NCBI GenBank assembly: GCA_021209875.1
Contig: JAGYVD010000010.1
Coordinates: 2,294,001-2,358,000, forward strand
From: Rosellinia necatrix
Lineage: Eukaryota > Ascomycota > Sordariomycetes > Xylariales > Xylariaceae
Reading direction: 5' to 3'
Length of the DNA: 64,000 nt
Part shown: piece by piece, positions 23,666 through 35,498 of the stretch
Numbering within the stretch: position 1 is the first letter of the stretch
How the letters are laid out: each line of letters begins with the position of its first letter
Translations under genes and position numbers: made by a program
Notes under the pieces: model-generated
What the model was told of the DNA's origin: nothing
Database searches by the model: none
What the model saw: only the letters and a program-made list of their open reading frames with translations

Positions 23666-24620
23666 ACAGCGGGCGCGTGAATAATAAGATCATGGGCGAT
23701 GGATGGTTGTTGTCGAGCTATCTACTTGCGGCAAGTGGCACACAAGTTTTGAGGTCCCCAGCAGTCAAGGTACCTACCTACCTACCTACTCAATGATGAC
23801 GGCCTACATACGCCTTACCTAAGTACCTAACAAGCCGAGTCGCATGTCTCGTTTAGATACATATATTGTATTACAGAATATTCATTTATAGAATTGCCCA
23901 CCTACTCAGCAAAGGTATCTGCAGCGTATCGATCCGATCGACATATAACCTTCTAGGTAAGTGCCAGAACGCTGTACCATAGAGTGTTGCTATCCGCCAT
24001 CATCGCTTACCTTACCTGAGGTACCTACCTAATTAATATACACTTCCAACTAAATCTTGGGGATGCTATCCGCCAATCAATCATCACCAAACACATGATA
24101 TAGGAATCTAGGTATCAAATGGCGAAGAAACTCGCATCCACATGCGTGAGTATTAATCACCACTCAAGTCGGCAGCCATAATGTATGTGTAGCGAGGGGG
24201 ACAAAATGTAAATTCGGACAGATCCAGTATTCCTGCGGCCAAACTACCTCTTCATGTAAGCTCTATGTAGCTATACCTACCGAAAACGACCCAGTGAGGC
24301 CACCTGCACAATCATCAAATATAGTTTGCTTTTGCTATAAACCCGAGTATAGCACCCCCCCTACCCCTAGCACGGCAAGATCCACCTGTTATCTCTGCAG
24401 AGCGCGGATGAAGACCGAATAGATACATCGGATTTCTTTTCGGCGACACTACGCCATTGTGGTTTCGATTGACTGACAGCTTGCCTTACTTCTCTTTCGA
24501 ACGCGTATCGACCCCTTCGTTCGCGGACTTCCCTCCGTCTTGAGGCGTCTCCTCAGCTTAGCACTACGTTGAAGCAAGCGTTAGTCAGCGATACCCTTCT
24601 AAGATCCCGTCGGCTTTAGC
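23666..24620. other. Shared intergenic with TACC tracts
   Basis: Upstream region of the VPS38-like gene and downstream region of the small gene at 24.6-25.3 kb. It contains TACCTACC-type tracts at 23770-23790 and around 24008-24030. No gene was seen. Confidence 0.4.
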
Positions 24621-25265
24621 TTACAACTTGCGCAAGTGCTGCTTTTGCAGATCTTCTGGCATAGCTAGCCACTCGGGGGAGTTGATGTCAGGCACAGATT
24701 TCATGTCGAGATCTCCACCCGAAGCCGAACTACGGATCGACCAGGACGATGTGGACACTTGAGGAACTAGTTCGGCGAGTGGTCCCGCTGCCGCACCTGG
24801 CGAGCCATCGTTGTTGGAGACTGGGAATGATGGATCATGCGGTATTCCGCCTAGTGCAAGCTGTTCGTGGGTTTGGGTATGGCGGCAGTACCTCTCCAGA
24901 GGGGTAAGATCTTGCTGCGAATATTGCTCGGTCGGGGAAGCAGAAAATTGGGCCTCGCGAACAAGTGACGCCGGCAAGACCTCGTCTGTCTCGGTTACCA
25001 GCTGGGGATTTACAATACCCTCTACTATTGATTTATAGAAATCGGCTGCGGCTTGGAGGGGTTGGCGCGGGGACCTACAGCTAGTTAATAACGCGCGAGG
25101 AGGAAAGGAAAAGGGCGAGAAAGAAAGAAAAGAGATACCGTCTTACAGTGTCTGGCTGCCGTCACTCAGATGGATAGTCGATCCACCTGGCGACGAGTCC
25201 CGTAGGTAGGCGATCGATAGTCCATCTCCGACACCTCTGTAATCGATGTTCCTGGACTCAGCCAT
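24621..25265 (-). CDS. Hypothetical protein, 190 aa
   Basis: Two minus-strand exons, 25265-25147 and 25074-24621, join across a 72-nt intron (donor GTAAGA, branch TTAACTAG, acceptor CTGTAG) in frame to give 190 residues. It begins MAESRNIDYRGVGDGLSIAY and ends DLQKQHLRKL. There is no signal peptide, membrane segment or recognised domain. The middle is Ser/Gln/Pro-rich and likely disordered, while the short ends look more ordered (ADFYKSIVEGIVNPQLV, and SPEWLAMPEDLQKQHL at the C-terminus). Clean splice signals and consistent codon sense support a real gene, but I know no function. Confidence 0.6.
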
Positions 25266-27079
25266 GTATATCAGAATCCATACGATGGAATTCCAAAGCC
25301 TTTAAGATAATAGAGACGGGTAAAGAGCCCCAGGAGGGAGGCCAGCCATCTAGCCGGTTGGGCGAACGCGATAGCTATGAAATACTCATGACTAGACCTA
25401 GCCAAGATTGATCCGCGAACTAGACGCCTCCCAACGGCCCCCCGACATCCTGGCACCCTCTATCCAGCACCAGGGACTCGGAGCAACCCAGGGAACTGGA
25501 ATCTCCATGTATTAGGCAGCGGCCCGGTAGGGTGGTGTAGTATGGGCCCGCACGAAATAAGCCCAGAAAACCGGGGAGACCCTGGTAGAACACTGCACTC
25601 GTTCACTTTGCAATGCGGTGTGCTCTGCAGATTGCGCAGATTCATTGAGGAAGAGCCGCATGTGCATGTGCCTACATACATGCATACGATACATACATAC
25701 ACACATGGCCTGTCTTGCCAAAACGAGTAGGTGATAACGGGTCCAGGAGGCGAGTGGGTACGCGTGTGGTGGTATCTTAGTGGTTCCCAGTGGATTGGTA
25801 ACCAATGATATGAGACGGGGATATGCGAGTCACCTTTCCGCGCCAATAGGGTGGTGACTGCTTCATAGATGCTTGCACACGACTGACGAGTCCGCAACGA
25901 ATGGCACCGTGCATTAGACTAGGTAAGGGTTCCGTTCCATTGGGAGTCGCGCCCCGCCCCAAGGACTCGGACTATATCATCCCATTGGCATGGAATCGTG
26001 GTGTATAATAAGCACAGTCGGGATTGGAGGCCGCTGGCCACGACGAGAGTATGTAGATAGGCGGTGTGGCAAATTATTTGGACAAGAACAATAGCAGCCG
26101 GAGCGATGCATCTCAACATTAGCATAAACTACCAAAATACAACACGTCTCGTTTAGCGCTAACGAATGGACCATGCAGTCACTGCTTGCTATGTCAGTGT
26201 GTACCTAGCTCCATCTCCTTTGCTTTTTTCGCCGCTTTAACCACCGCTCTCCCCAGCCATGAAAGGCCGAGCCGACACGGATTCCGTCTAGTTTCCTACT
26301 CTACTCTACCCTGCTCTGCGTGGATTTGGGGCGGGTTGCTGGGGTTCCCGTTGCCTCGTCTCGCCGCTAGTCAACGATACTATCCGCGTGGTATCTAGAA
26401 TTACCTAGCAGCGGCAGGTTAACGCCAATAGGCCCCTCGCTGGAGGGATTAACCTTCTGGATCATTTCCAGAGTGCATGAGGCGTCACCCTAAATAAGCT
26501 GAAAACAATGCCAAGAGAATAAGACAATGCCACAAAATAGAACATATCAGGAGAATGGGAGAGTGCCGAGAGAATACCGAGAATGGTAGAATCGAGGTGC
26601 AAGCTCTTCCTTGAAGCAACGAGGTAGGGGCAAAAGGTCGATACCATTATATAGGGGAGGCGAAAGGATGCCCCAAACACTCCACCCGCCAACTTAGTCG
26701 ACGTGCCAAGCACTTACAGCGACCATCATGAAAGTAAATAAATATTATATAATTTAGCAACTGAATTAAACCAAAAAGAGTCTTGACGAAAAAAACCTTT
26801 CCAACGCTCTTGACATCGAGACATGCCGAGCTCGTTGCCGATTAAGCAATCTGGCTCCCTGCTTTGATTCCTGAGCTATCCATCCAGCAGCAGTTATTAA
26901 TTTATTTGCACCTAAATCCACAAACTGCCAAAAACTTGCATCCCCGAACAGACCACTATAAAAGTCGTTAACGCTTGGCCCGCTAGAGCCTATGCGAGAT
27001 ATCACAATCGGCTCTCGCCTTAAACAAAGTTTTTTTTTTTTTTTGTCCCTATTTCAGGTTCATTATTGATATCTTCCGT
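25266..27079. other. Gene-poor stretch with unassigned ORFs
   Basis: No gene recognised. A CATA/TACA-rich patch lies at about 25670-25705. A minus-strand frame at 27005-26766 (79 codons) has a protein-like composition but no recognisable family and no splice partner. A T run sits at about 27029-27044, directly before the inverted-repeat element. Confidence 0.35.
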
Positions 27080-27385
27080 CTGATACAGTTTACAACACGC
27101 CTCTCCCAGGTTACTAAATGTTACGTGGTATCTAAAATCTAGAGGTGTGGCTAGGATCCCTTGCGCGTAATTTTGGACATAATTTGTATGAAAAGGCATG
27201 AACTCGACAGCCTTATTGACGGCTTTGCAAAGAAATTCAAACGTCGAATGTTTAGTTGATTTGGTTTATGCTTTTTACATAATTCAAGTGCAAAAGTACA
27301 TGCAAGGGATCCTTGTCACACCTCTGGATTTTATACATAATTTAACATTTAGTAGCGTGGAGAAGGTGTATGTTCTATCTCGTAA
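27080..27385. repeat. Inverted-repeat (foldback/MITE-like) element
   Basis: Arm A at about 27092-27203 and arm B at about 27264-27370 are reverse complements of each other over roughly 105-110 bases with scattered mismatches. Shared blocks are ACTAAATGTTA, AGAGGTGTG and AGGATCCCTTGC, in the same order. About 60 bases separate the arms. The weaker match can be followed a few bases further on each side (GATA near 27080). Such long imperfect hairpins are typical of non-autonomous foldback or MITE elements; an inverted duplication is the alternative. No clear target-site duplication was found. Confidence 0.7.
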
Positions 27386-27833
27386 CCGGTATAATATCGC
27401 TGGCGAAAAGCTTAACAGCAAGATTTAGATTTCTTCTTGAAATTTTCTCTGAAGTTAACGCCAATACAGAGCTAGTCGTGTCTATTTAATACCTCTTCTC
27501 TCTCCGTCTCCGACTAGGCTCTAGATATTTTCCTCATAGCTCAGTATATGTGCCAAGCCAACTATAACACCACACAGTACGATACTGACAAGTTTGGTGC
27601 TGCGCCCCTCTCAGTTATTTACAACCAGTATGGCTCGGTCACTTGAGGGTGAGTAGATTCCACATCTTGGTTCCCCCCGAGGCTGGTAGAATATAAATTG
27701 GTTCTACAAAGCATTTGGGAACTGGCCTAACAAGACCTTTGATCACTCAGATAACTCCCAACCCACACCAGCCACAATCCGTTCATCACTTTTATCGTTA
27801 CAGAATCAGGCCAGAATCAATATACCGATACTG
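27386..27833. other. Upstream flank of the 361-aa gene
   Basis: No gene seen. It contains a CT-rich stretch near 27493-27512 and presumably the promoter of the gene starting at 27834. Confidence 0.35.
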
Positions 27834-28919
27834 GTGAAGAATCCTCCGTCTGATAGTGGAGATGTATCAGACCGCTCGGGGCTCCACGGGGTCCGAGGGA
27901 ATCCGAGCGACACGGAACGGAATAGAGTAGCACTATCATCCGAAGACTGCTCTAAAATCTTTAACAATTCATTTGTGGATAAACATGACTCCTCTCTTCT
28001 TCTCATCCTCGCATACTGGATTGAGTTGACAATGGCACTTACAATTTGGGGAAAGTACTTCAGGGTCACTCCCCATCACTTCCCAAACGCCCTCCGACTC
28101 GTCATTTGTCTACTTTTGAGATGCTACGAGCTCTTTAACTGCCGCTTGGCTACGTCTTCACACATTTCCCTACGCCAAATAAAGATCCGACCTGGCTGGA
28201 AATTTGCCGAAGCGAACCCTCCGTTGACAGACGTCGCCATAGCTCGCATGGTTTCCGTATACTTAATCCAGAGGGGGTTTGAGAAATGGCTTAACGGTCT
28301 TCTGGACAGCAGCAAGGAAGAATACGTCAATCGACGAAGTTCCTACGTTTTTAATACCGACACGATGGATATTGAATGGGTCACCAGCGACAGCGAGAGT
28401 GGAGAGAAACATACAAACTTTCGATCCGGGCTCCCAATAATCGAACTCTTCCCCGACAGTGATCTGTTGCAAACACAGCAGATGGAATTTGTAGATGCTG
28501 GCAATACCTTCGGTGACATTGCGCATGCCCAGGGCGTGGGTGACGACATGGGTATGGGCTGGAAGGAATCTGGTTCAGAAGGGGGGTCACGTCCAGAAGC
28601 ATCGAGTACGGAGGACTCAGATTCGGAGGAATTCGACTCAAAGGAACCAAACAAACATATACCATGCTCCGGCGGGTGGGAATCGGACGACTCAGAAAAG
28701 ACGTTGGTAGCATCCACCAGTGATCTCGAAGAGCGTATTATTACGGACGATGGCGATGACGAAACATTTTCCAAGGATATATCTATGTCTTTGCCTCCAA
28801 TCGATAACACCGACGACGAGAGGCTCACGAAGTTGATAGCAGAGGCTAAAGTATTACAGGCTGACCTAGGTCAGTTGCGCGCTAAGATGGCAATAATCTA
28901 TGAATGTTGCCTATATTAG
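27834..28919 (+). CDS. Orphan hypothetical protein, 361 aa
   Basis: A single open exon of 361 residues with no recognised family. Residues about 50-110 contain two hydrophobic helical stretches (SLLLILAYWIELTMALTIW and LRLVICLLLRCYELF). They may be membrane-associated or a buried helical domain. Residues about 120-165 are mixed (RPGWKFAEANPPLTDVAIAR). From about 190 to 330 the chain is acidic and Ser-rich. The C-terminus (LTKLIAEAKVLQADLGQLRA) is a probable coiled coil. It lies alone in AT-rich DNA, next to the inverted-repeat element, and a T run followed directly by an A run (about 28957-28977) follows the stop. Length and open frame support a gene; low conservation or mobile-element origin remain possible. 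Confidence 0.5.
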   Translation: MKNPPSDSGDVSDRSGLHGVRGNPSDTERNRVALSSEDCSKIFNNSFVDKHDSSLLLILAYWIELTMALTIWGKYFRVTPHHFPNALRLVICLLLRCYELFNCRLATSSHISLRQIKIRPGWKFAEANPPLTDVAIARMVSVYLIQRGFEKWLNGLLDSSKEEYVNRRSSYVFNTDTMDIEWVTSDSESGEKHTNFRSGLPIIELFPDSDLLQTQQMEFVDAGNTFGDIAHAQGVGDDMGMGWKESGSEGGSRPEASSTEDSDSEEFDSKEPNKHIPCSGGWESDDSEKTLVASTSDLEERIITDDGDDETFSKDISMSLPPIDNTDDERLTKLIAEAKVLQADLGQLRAKMAIIYECCLY

Positions 28920-30962
28920 GGCCGACCGTATTATTTGAGCTTTATTTGCTCCGTTTTTTTTTTTTTTTTAAAAAAAAGACTTGTTCCTTAATACTTACTT
29001 CATCCCAATACAGTATACTTCATGAATCATCCATAACCTCATAATTCAACACTTCTAATCTCTGCCTGTGTTTCAGAGCGGGGTATATTTGATATATAAG
29101 CCGATAAGAAAGGGAAAGGAATCATAGACATGGTCAAATTGAGCGCATAATCCCAGGAATCGTTTTAAACGAATAGTCATAAAGGCACATTTGTGTTATC
29201 GCGTGATGGTAATATTGATCTAGACGAAGCGTGAGTTCTAGTTTATTTCGAAATGCATTTCCCTCGAAGACTGTACTTGCAAACACTCGTGTAAAGCAAT
29301 GCGCATTTGACTATAATATCTTACCGCGCTTTCGAATAGGGCGTAATTCTACGCTAAACGACCCTCGGTGACCGATCTCTCAATGATCGTGGCATGATGG
29401 CCAATGTCCTCGACCCAGACCAGCTTGGCTCCGTAATCGCAATCGGGATGCGACTTTGCAGAGGACACAGCACCGTACCAGGCTTAAACTTGGTACCTAT
29501 CATATGCCGTAAATTTGACTTTATTGTGATGCCTAATAGTACTTGGTACATGGTATGCGAGGATAAGCGCAGCGTTTCTTAATTTACGCATGTAGGTTTA
29601 GTTACCAAGCTACCTAAGCTACCTAAGCTACCTAGTGGCGTCCTTTTCTGAAATTGAAAAGGCGATTACAAGCTGGGTTTCAATTGGCAGATAATCTAAC
29701 CTACGTAAGCTGTATAGATAAGTAGTATAGGTCGCCTGCTCGGATTTGACAGATCTACCTACCTATTTAGGTTATGTTAACTTGCTGGAAAGGAAAGAAA
29801 TGAAAATAATCATTTGGGGAGTTTTATCATGCCTATAGCAAGTGACTGATGCTTCATAGCTAAGCCTCTCCATCGCATTATGGCGCCTGACCAGCAATGC
29901 ACTTATTATGCTTACTACCCGTTTAAAGATAGCCTTTGGCAGACTGACGTCGGTTAGCCAAGCCGGAGAATAGTGTACCAATGCGCTGTACAATATACTT
30001 ATGTCATAGTCCATATGGGGTACATATTCAATTAGGTGACGACAGGTACATAGTACATAATTGCTTGATCTCCGCATGTATCCTAGCTGAATAATCTAAC
30101 CATATATGGCTAGGTTCATCTGTATGTCTGCCTGCATCCATGAATCTGTCTTGCTGAGTCTTGATCTTGAGGCGCGCTATCCTCGCCCTATTATCATTAG
30201 TCTGGGCGGGGAGGAACATGGCAAACTTCGCTTGCCACGACCTGTCGCGACCTGTCACGACCATGACGAGGCCCTCGGTCACTGGATTAGGAAAGAAGCT
30301 ATATAATTCGCATCATCTCTGCTCACATACAGTGGCTATGGCCCGAGCTAGACGGCGATAGTCCTACGGCTGAGGACGCAAGGAGGCCTTGGGAACAATC
30401 ACCTGGTGCGGCTGAGCGAGGCACACTCTTCAGATGCATCCCTAAAGGGCAATCCCATAGAAGCTATGGAACATTGCCCCGACCAGCCCCGACCAGCCAT
30501 CATAGGCCCCAACAGCCGCCAAAAGCCCATGCAGCCGTTGTGCCCGCTACCCGACCATCCCGGTTGCGATCGACGCCTTTGTCTGTCAGCTCATGACGTG
30601 GCCGGGGTTGGTGTCGGAGTTTGTACCAAACAGCTCCTGAGCCAGTACGCTCGTAAGATGCTCATAAGGAGGCTCGTTGAATAACGTGGCAAAACACCCC
30701 CGCCTGCGTAGTGGTGCATGGTTGATACATTCCTCCGACAGAGGCAGTACGCTACGGGCGTTGCATATTAGTTAGTTAGTTTGCTTTGGTCGGTGATCTA
30801 ATTCGGAAGCATCCACTCCGATTTCAGCTTGGAGGCAGGCTTATACCGTCTCGGAGGTCTACCTGAACTATAAAGCGAACGCATGATACCACGGCTTGCC
30901 ATCAGATGAACTATTTGGTTGCATCGTTCTCTCTATCGCCATACGTCTAAATTGTTGCAACT
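28920..30962. other. Gene-poor AT-rich stretch
   Basis: No gene recognised over about 2 kb. A nine-base unit (CTACCTAAG-like) is repeated three times at about 29609-29634. TACC/GGTA tracts occur near 29755. The last few hundred bases must hold the promoter of the glycine-rich-domain gene. Confidence 0.4.
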
Positions 30963-33747
30963 ATGGGCAAGCTTGAGAAGGCCGGCCCCGAGGCCGACAC
31001 AAGATCATCTACTGAAGATGCCGGGCTGCCAAGCTACAATGCTAACCCCGCTACCGACATGTCTCCCGAGGACATTGATCAACTTAACTCGGCATTTTCC
31101 TCCCTCAATGTCCCTTTTACCGCTAAGGAGGTCACAGCAGACACGTGCCTAGCACACTTAAAGCTTCTGTTTGCCTTCCAAAACTTGAAGGAGACGATTG
31201 GATACACCGATGGGCTTTGGCAAATTTATGATAGCCGGGTTTTCCCTGACGCTGGCGCCGCGGGTGCATCGTCAGACGCGGAGAAGCCCGACGACGAGAC
31301 TGTAAAAAAGCTATCACTGCTTCGAGAAAAGAGATGGGCACTTTACGTGGCTAGAGCTGTCTCTCGATACGAGGCCTGGTGGCACAGCTTCCCTAAGGAC
31401 CCTCTAGTCGAAAACGACATGGAAGGCGATACCCCTAAATATACTCGTTTTGCGGAATCTTCCTCCGGAGTGGCCACCATTGCATGGAAGAGCAGCGTGC
31501 TACCACCTCTTGGTAAGATACCGCATTACTCAACTATGTCTTATGGTTGCTAACTTCATTAAAGACGTGCTCATGGTATGGCATGCGCACATGCTCAATC
31601 CTAGGGATTATTTCGAAGACTGCGTGCGACACGGCCTCAGGGAACTGTGGCACCACGGTATGCCGTGGGAGCTGGTCAACGATGCAATCGACACGAGCTT
31701 TAATTACAACGTGTCGCCCAACTGCGTGGCGGCATGGGAGAAGGCGACCGGAAAGAAATGGGACAATGTAGACGATCCATTTGTCATAAACCTTCCACCA
31801 TGTCCCGGGTGCCAGAGGCAGAACTCGGTCCCGTGGTCCACGTCCTGGGATGCCAAAGATTCGCAAGATGTAAACCCTCAGATAGACGGTCAGGGTTATG
31901 GTGACGGTAGTTTCGAGATAAGCTGTGCCAATTGTGGCAAGGTACTCAGACGGGACTACCTCGAGGTGTTTCAGTTTACTACTGATTTGAAGAACCTCCT
32001 AGCACATGGCCACCCAATGCCGGGTACGATTCTTAATTATCGGACCGGAATGGCGGAAAAAATCCCAGGCGATCCGAGTTTGAAGGATCGATTTGGGCGC
32101 ACATTCCCAAACCGCCTTCTCCGTTACCATCTGCGAAGCCGACTGTATGACCCCCCGCCCGATTCACTGAATACGATTCGCGACATCATTGAGAAATCAC
32201 TCGTCGATCGCAACGCAATCGTCGATGCCGAGCGTGTCACGATCAAAGAGATGAAGAAGAATTATCGCCTTGGCCGAGAGGCTCGAATCCAAATCAGAAA
32301 GATGATGTCGAGGTACTGGGGAAACAGCTCCCCCTTTGCTCTAGAGCTAGGTGGTGCCGTATTGCGTCAAGGTATCTTCGTGGAGAAAATGTATAAGGTA
32401 TGCCTGTTGCCACTGGTTTACCTCGCCCAGCATGTTGTGCTTACTTCCGTTGGTAGATGGACTGGCTTCATAGCCCAGCCGCACGCGAGACAATGACGCG
32501 TCTCATCACCAAATATGAACGCTTTGCCACTCTTATGGGCAAGTATCCCACGCAGGTCGCTGTCCCGACCCTCGATGTCGATCTTGCGTGGCATACTCAC
32601 CAACTCAGCCCGGCTAGTTATTACAAGTGGATATATTCAAAGACGCGTAGGTTCATCGACCACGACGATAAAATCGAAGAGGGCAAGCTATCCACCGCCT
32701 TCGAATGGACCAGCAGAGTATACCAGGAGAATTACGGGGAGGTATATTCAGAATGCACCTGCTGGTACTGCGAATCTGTCAGAGCCAGCCATACCTCTAG
32801 CATAGTTGAGAGACTGCCAATTTTCAAAGGCGGGAAGGACAAGGGTATGTTGTTGTTGTCACCTGTCCTGTCTGTGACCCTCATTATGGTGGACATATTA
32901 TGCTAACCGTATCCAGCCTCGGACAAGTTCTACACCTCTGGCCGTGCGGCGCTCTGCCCCCCCGACAACAGCGCGCACATCTCGGCACACAACTCGGTGA
33001 GGACCGTTGACGACGACTCGGCGCGCTCCGCGACACACAAGCGGCTGCACCTGCTCCACCAGAGGCGGCTGGAGGACAACTACGAGAAGGCCAGGAAGCG
33101 GGCGAAGAGGAAGGGCCGCGACTTGCCGCCCCGGGACGACTATTACTACTACTACTGGGGATCGCCCTTTTTACTCTACGCCCCCTTCGTCTACCCCGCC
33201 TACTGCGTCTGCCCGGTGTACTACGACACCACGACTATCCATGCAGGTAGCGGGGGCTACGGCGCTTGCGCCGGTGGTACGTGTGGTGGTACCGTCGGTG
33301 CGGGCGCCTGTGGGGGTTCCACGGCCGGCGGATGTGGCGCGAGTGCAGGTGCTGGAGGCCATGCTACAGGCGTAAGTGATTGATAAAACAACCGCAACTA
33401 TCGAGTCGGTATGGGAGAAATGCGGTCAAAAGCTAACACAATTTACTAGTGTGCTTCGGCGAGCGGCCCGGGCTGTGGGGGAAGGGGATCAGGAGGAGAT
33501 GGAGGCGGCGGCGGCGGCGGTGGAAGCGGTGGTTGCGGCGGCGGAGGCGGCGGAGGCGGAGTAAGTTTCCCATTTATTGATCACTTCCATTTTAGCGGCC
33601 GCTGCTGTTAGGGCATAGTTACCTGGCGTTCGGCGATGGCGAACGACGGGACTGACCCATTATCTAGTGCGGCGGCGACGGCGGCGACGGCGGTGACGGT
33701 GGATAACGATACTAACCCATTTCTAGTGCGGCGGCGGCGGCTGCTAA
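30963..33747 (+). CDS. Glycine-rich domain protein (GRDP, DUF1399 family)
   Basis: A fungal member of the GRDP family (Pfam PF07173); plant members are linked to stress and development, and the fungal role is unknown. Exons are 30963-31512, 31565-32397, 32457-32844, 32917-33371, 33450-33560 and a last mini-exon at either 33668-33706 or 33727-33747. The two choices give 791 or 785 residues. Introns have donors GTAAGA, GTATGC, GTATGT and GTAAGT and TAACY branch sites. Family hallmarks are the two repeated motifs VWHAHMLNPRDYF (about residue 190) and LAWHTHQLSPASYYKW (about 505-520). A Cys pair region, CPGCQ plus CANCGK, is a possible zinc site. A basic helix precedes a Tyr-rich segment (DDYYYYYWGS) and then a Gly/Cys-rich tail. 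No signal peptide. The duplicated acceptors at the end suggest alternative splicing. Confidence 0.85.
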
Positions 33748-34105
33748 GGGGAATAGCTACGATAACGAAGGTGATCATGGTTCACGACTCTCATGCGGCT
33801 TTACGGTGTCTCTCGCTACTCGGCATTGATTCAATGACGATGATGGGTAGCTGTTCTATTATCATCAGCGGATGACTTCCGATCATATAGTATTCTTCTT
33901 ATCATTTTTTTTTTCCGTGTCTTATAACTGAACCAGACTGTCTGATAGCCAATACTGTTCAACGTAATTGCTCGCTCACCTAGCGGCTCTCCCTCTTTCT
34001 CTGTTTTATCTAGCAATACCATTTCGTGTGACAAAATTATATCTATTATTATTATTACTAGGCGTCACGGTCATCGGCTTCAATTTCATTACGTGAAACG
34101 GCGTT
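33748..34105. other. Convergent intergenic spacer
   Basis: Lies between the 3' ends of the glycine-rich-domain gene (plus) and the membrane-protein gene (minus). T and A/T-rich runs near 33905-33915 and 34040-34055 are probable 3' end signals. No gene seen. Confidence 0.45.
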
Positions 34106-35498
34106 TTATATATGCGTTTGAATAACCCCGGCCGCCAGCCTAGGGGACCGCAGCCCAGTAGATGACGACCCGACTATTGGCGACTCGGGCAACTCCGCCA
34201 CGGCCCCAGCCCTGATCGGCGCATGATGGGGGAGGCCGCCGCGCGGGTGGCCCGCGTCCAACTCGGCCTTCCTCCGCACGTACACGCCCGCCAGCCCGGG
34301 CATGCCGGCGGTGCCCTCGAGCTCGGGCTTGGCCACGTAGATGCCCGCGCCGGCGGAGCGGTCCTCCGCCCCGGTGCCCTCGAGCTCCGCCACGACGGAA
34401 AGCGTCCGCGCGCGCGAGGGGGGGCTTCCTCAGCGCCGCCGCCGCCGCCGCCGCCTCCACGTCGTCGTCGTCGTCGCGGCCCCTGCCGGGGTTCGCGCGG
34501 GGCCGGGACGCCGCCGCCTTGCGGCCGAGTCGCTTCCGTCGGTAGCGCACGATCGACAGGTAGCCGATGATCAGGACCAGGAGGAGGAACCCGACCACGC
34601 CCCCCCGCCACCGCGCCGAAAATGGTGCGTGCCTTGCCCATGGCCTTTGTCTGGTTGGCGGGGTTCCCCGCCGGGGTCGGGAGGCGGGGCATGGTGGGCG
34701 ATATACTAGTCGTTCTGCAACGCCCCAGGCATGTGGTGGTGGTGTCCCCGCCGCTGTCACCGTCAGCGTCACCGTCGTCCACATCGTCGCCGTCTTCGCT
34801 GTCGCTTTCGTGGTCCCTGCGAGACATGGTGGTGATCGTCTCCTGCGAGGGCGCCCCGCTCGACGTCGGCGCCCCGATGAAGACGGGCGAGTCGGTGGCA
34901 AAGGACGATGTGAGTTCGGGCGGGACGTCCGTGTTCCCCTCGTGGTTTTCGGTGCTGGAGCTGACGACGAGAAAGACGGGGCGCGCCCCGACGCGTATCG
35001 TCGTCTGATCCGCGGCCGCGAGATCGAACGTCTCGAACACGGTCGACTCCGCCGAGCCCGTGAAGCCCACCAAGACCGGCCCCTCCGTCACGGTGCCGGA
35101 ACACGCGTCCTGCTGCCCGCTGGCCGTGTACGTCAGGCCGCTGCGTATGCCGATCGATATTAGTCACCGGAGTGGCGCGGCTCGTGTGGGGAGGAGAGGA
35201 AGACATACGTGGGGCAGCACACGAAGACTGTTCCGATCTTGGTGTCCGTGGTCAGCCCTCTGGGGCAGATCAAGCCCGGGTCGTACGTGTATATCGCTTC
35301 CACTGAGCCGTCCCCGTTCGTCTTGACTTTTGGTAGGCACTGTATGCGGGAACCCGACGCGGACCCGGAGAAAGGGAAAAATAGGAGCGGCGCATAGGAC
35401 CCGCCACATTCCGGGCCATCAAGGCAGTCCGACTCTAGTATGAAAGGTATCCTGCATTCCGGTGGCTGTGTGAAGGTCGTAGTGAGCGCGAAAGCCAT
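34106..35498 (-). CDS. Single-pass fungal membrane protein, two frameshifts
   Basis: Exon 1 (35498-35209) starts MAFALTTTFTQPPECRIPF and ends in VCCPT. A 68-nt intron (35208-35141, donor GTATGT, acceptor CGCAG) leads to exon 2, which continues GLTYTASGQQDACSGTV and ends at 34106. The layout is a Cys-containing extracellular head, a Ser/Thr/acidic stalk, one transmembrane helix (VVGFLLLVLIIGYLSIVRY), a basic stop-transfer stretch and a cytosolic tail with ELEGT-type repeats. It resembles a common group of fungal surface proteins without a classical signal peptide; function is unknown. Two frame breaks are visible, one in a run of seven C on the plus strand near 34600-34607 and one in a run of G near 34428-34434. 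One base fewer in each run would give a continuous chain. This is either assembly error in homopolymers or a recent pseudogene. Confidence 0.65.

Noticed and set aside
25460..25897. Minus-strand frame of 145 codons
   Set aside because: Contains translated CATA/TACA simple repeat, lacks domains, and is not conserved-looking at its ends.
33007..33375. Thr/Arg-rich plus-strand frame
   Set aside because: Out-of-frame shadow of exon 4 of the glycine-rich-domain gene.
34223..35163. Plus-strand frames of 115-198 codons, Arg/Pro-rich
   Set aside because: Antisense shadows of the GC-rich membrane-protein gene; no motif and biased composition.
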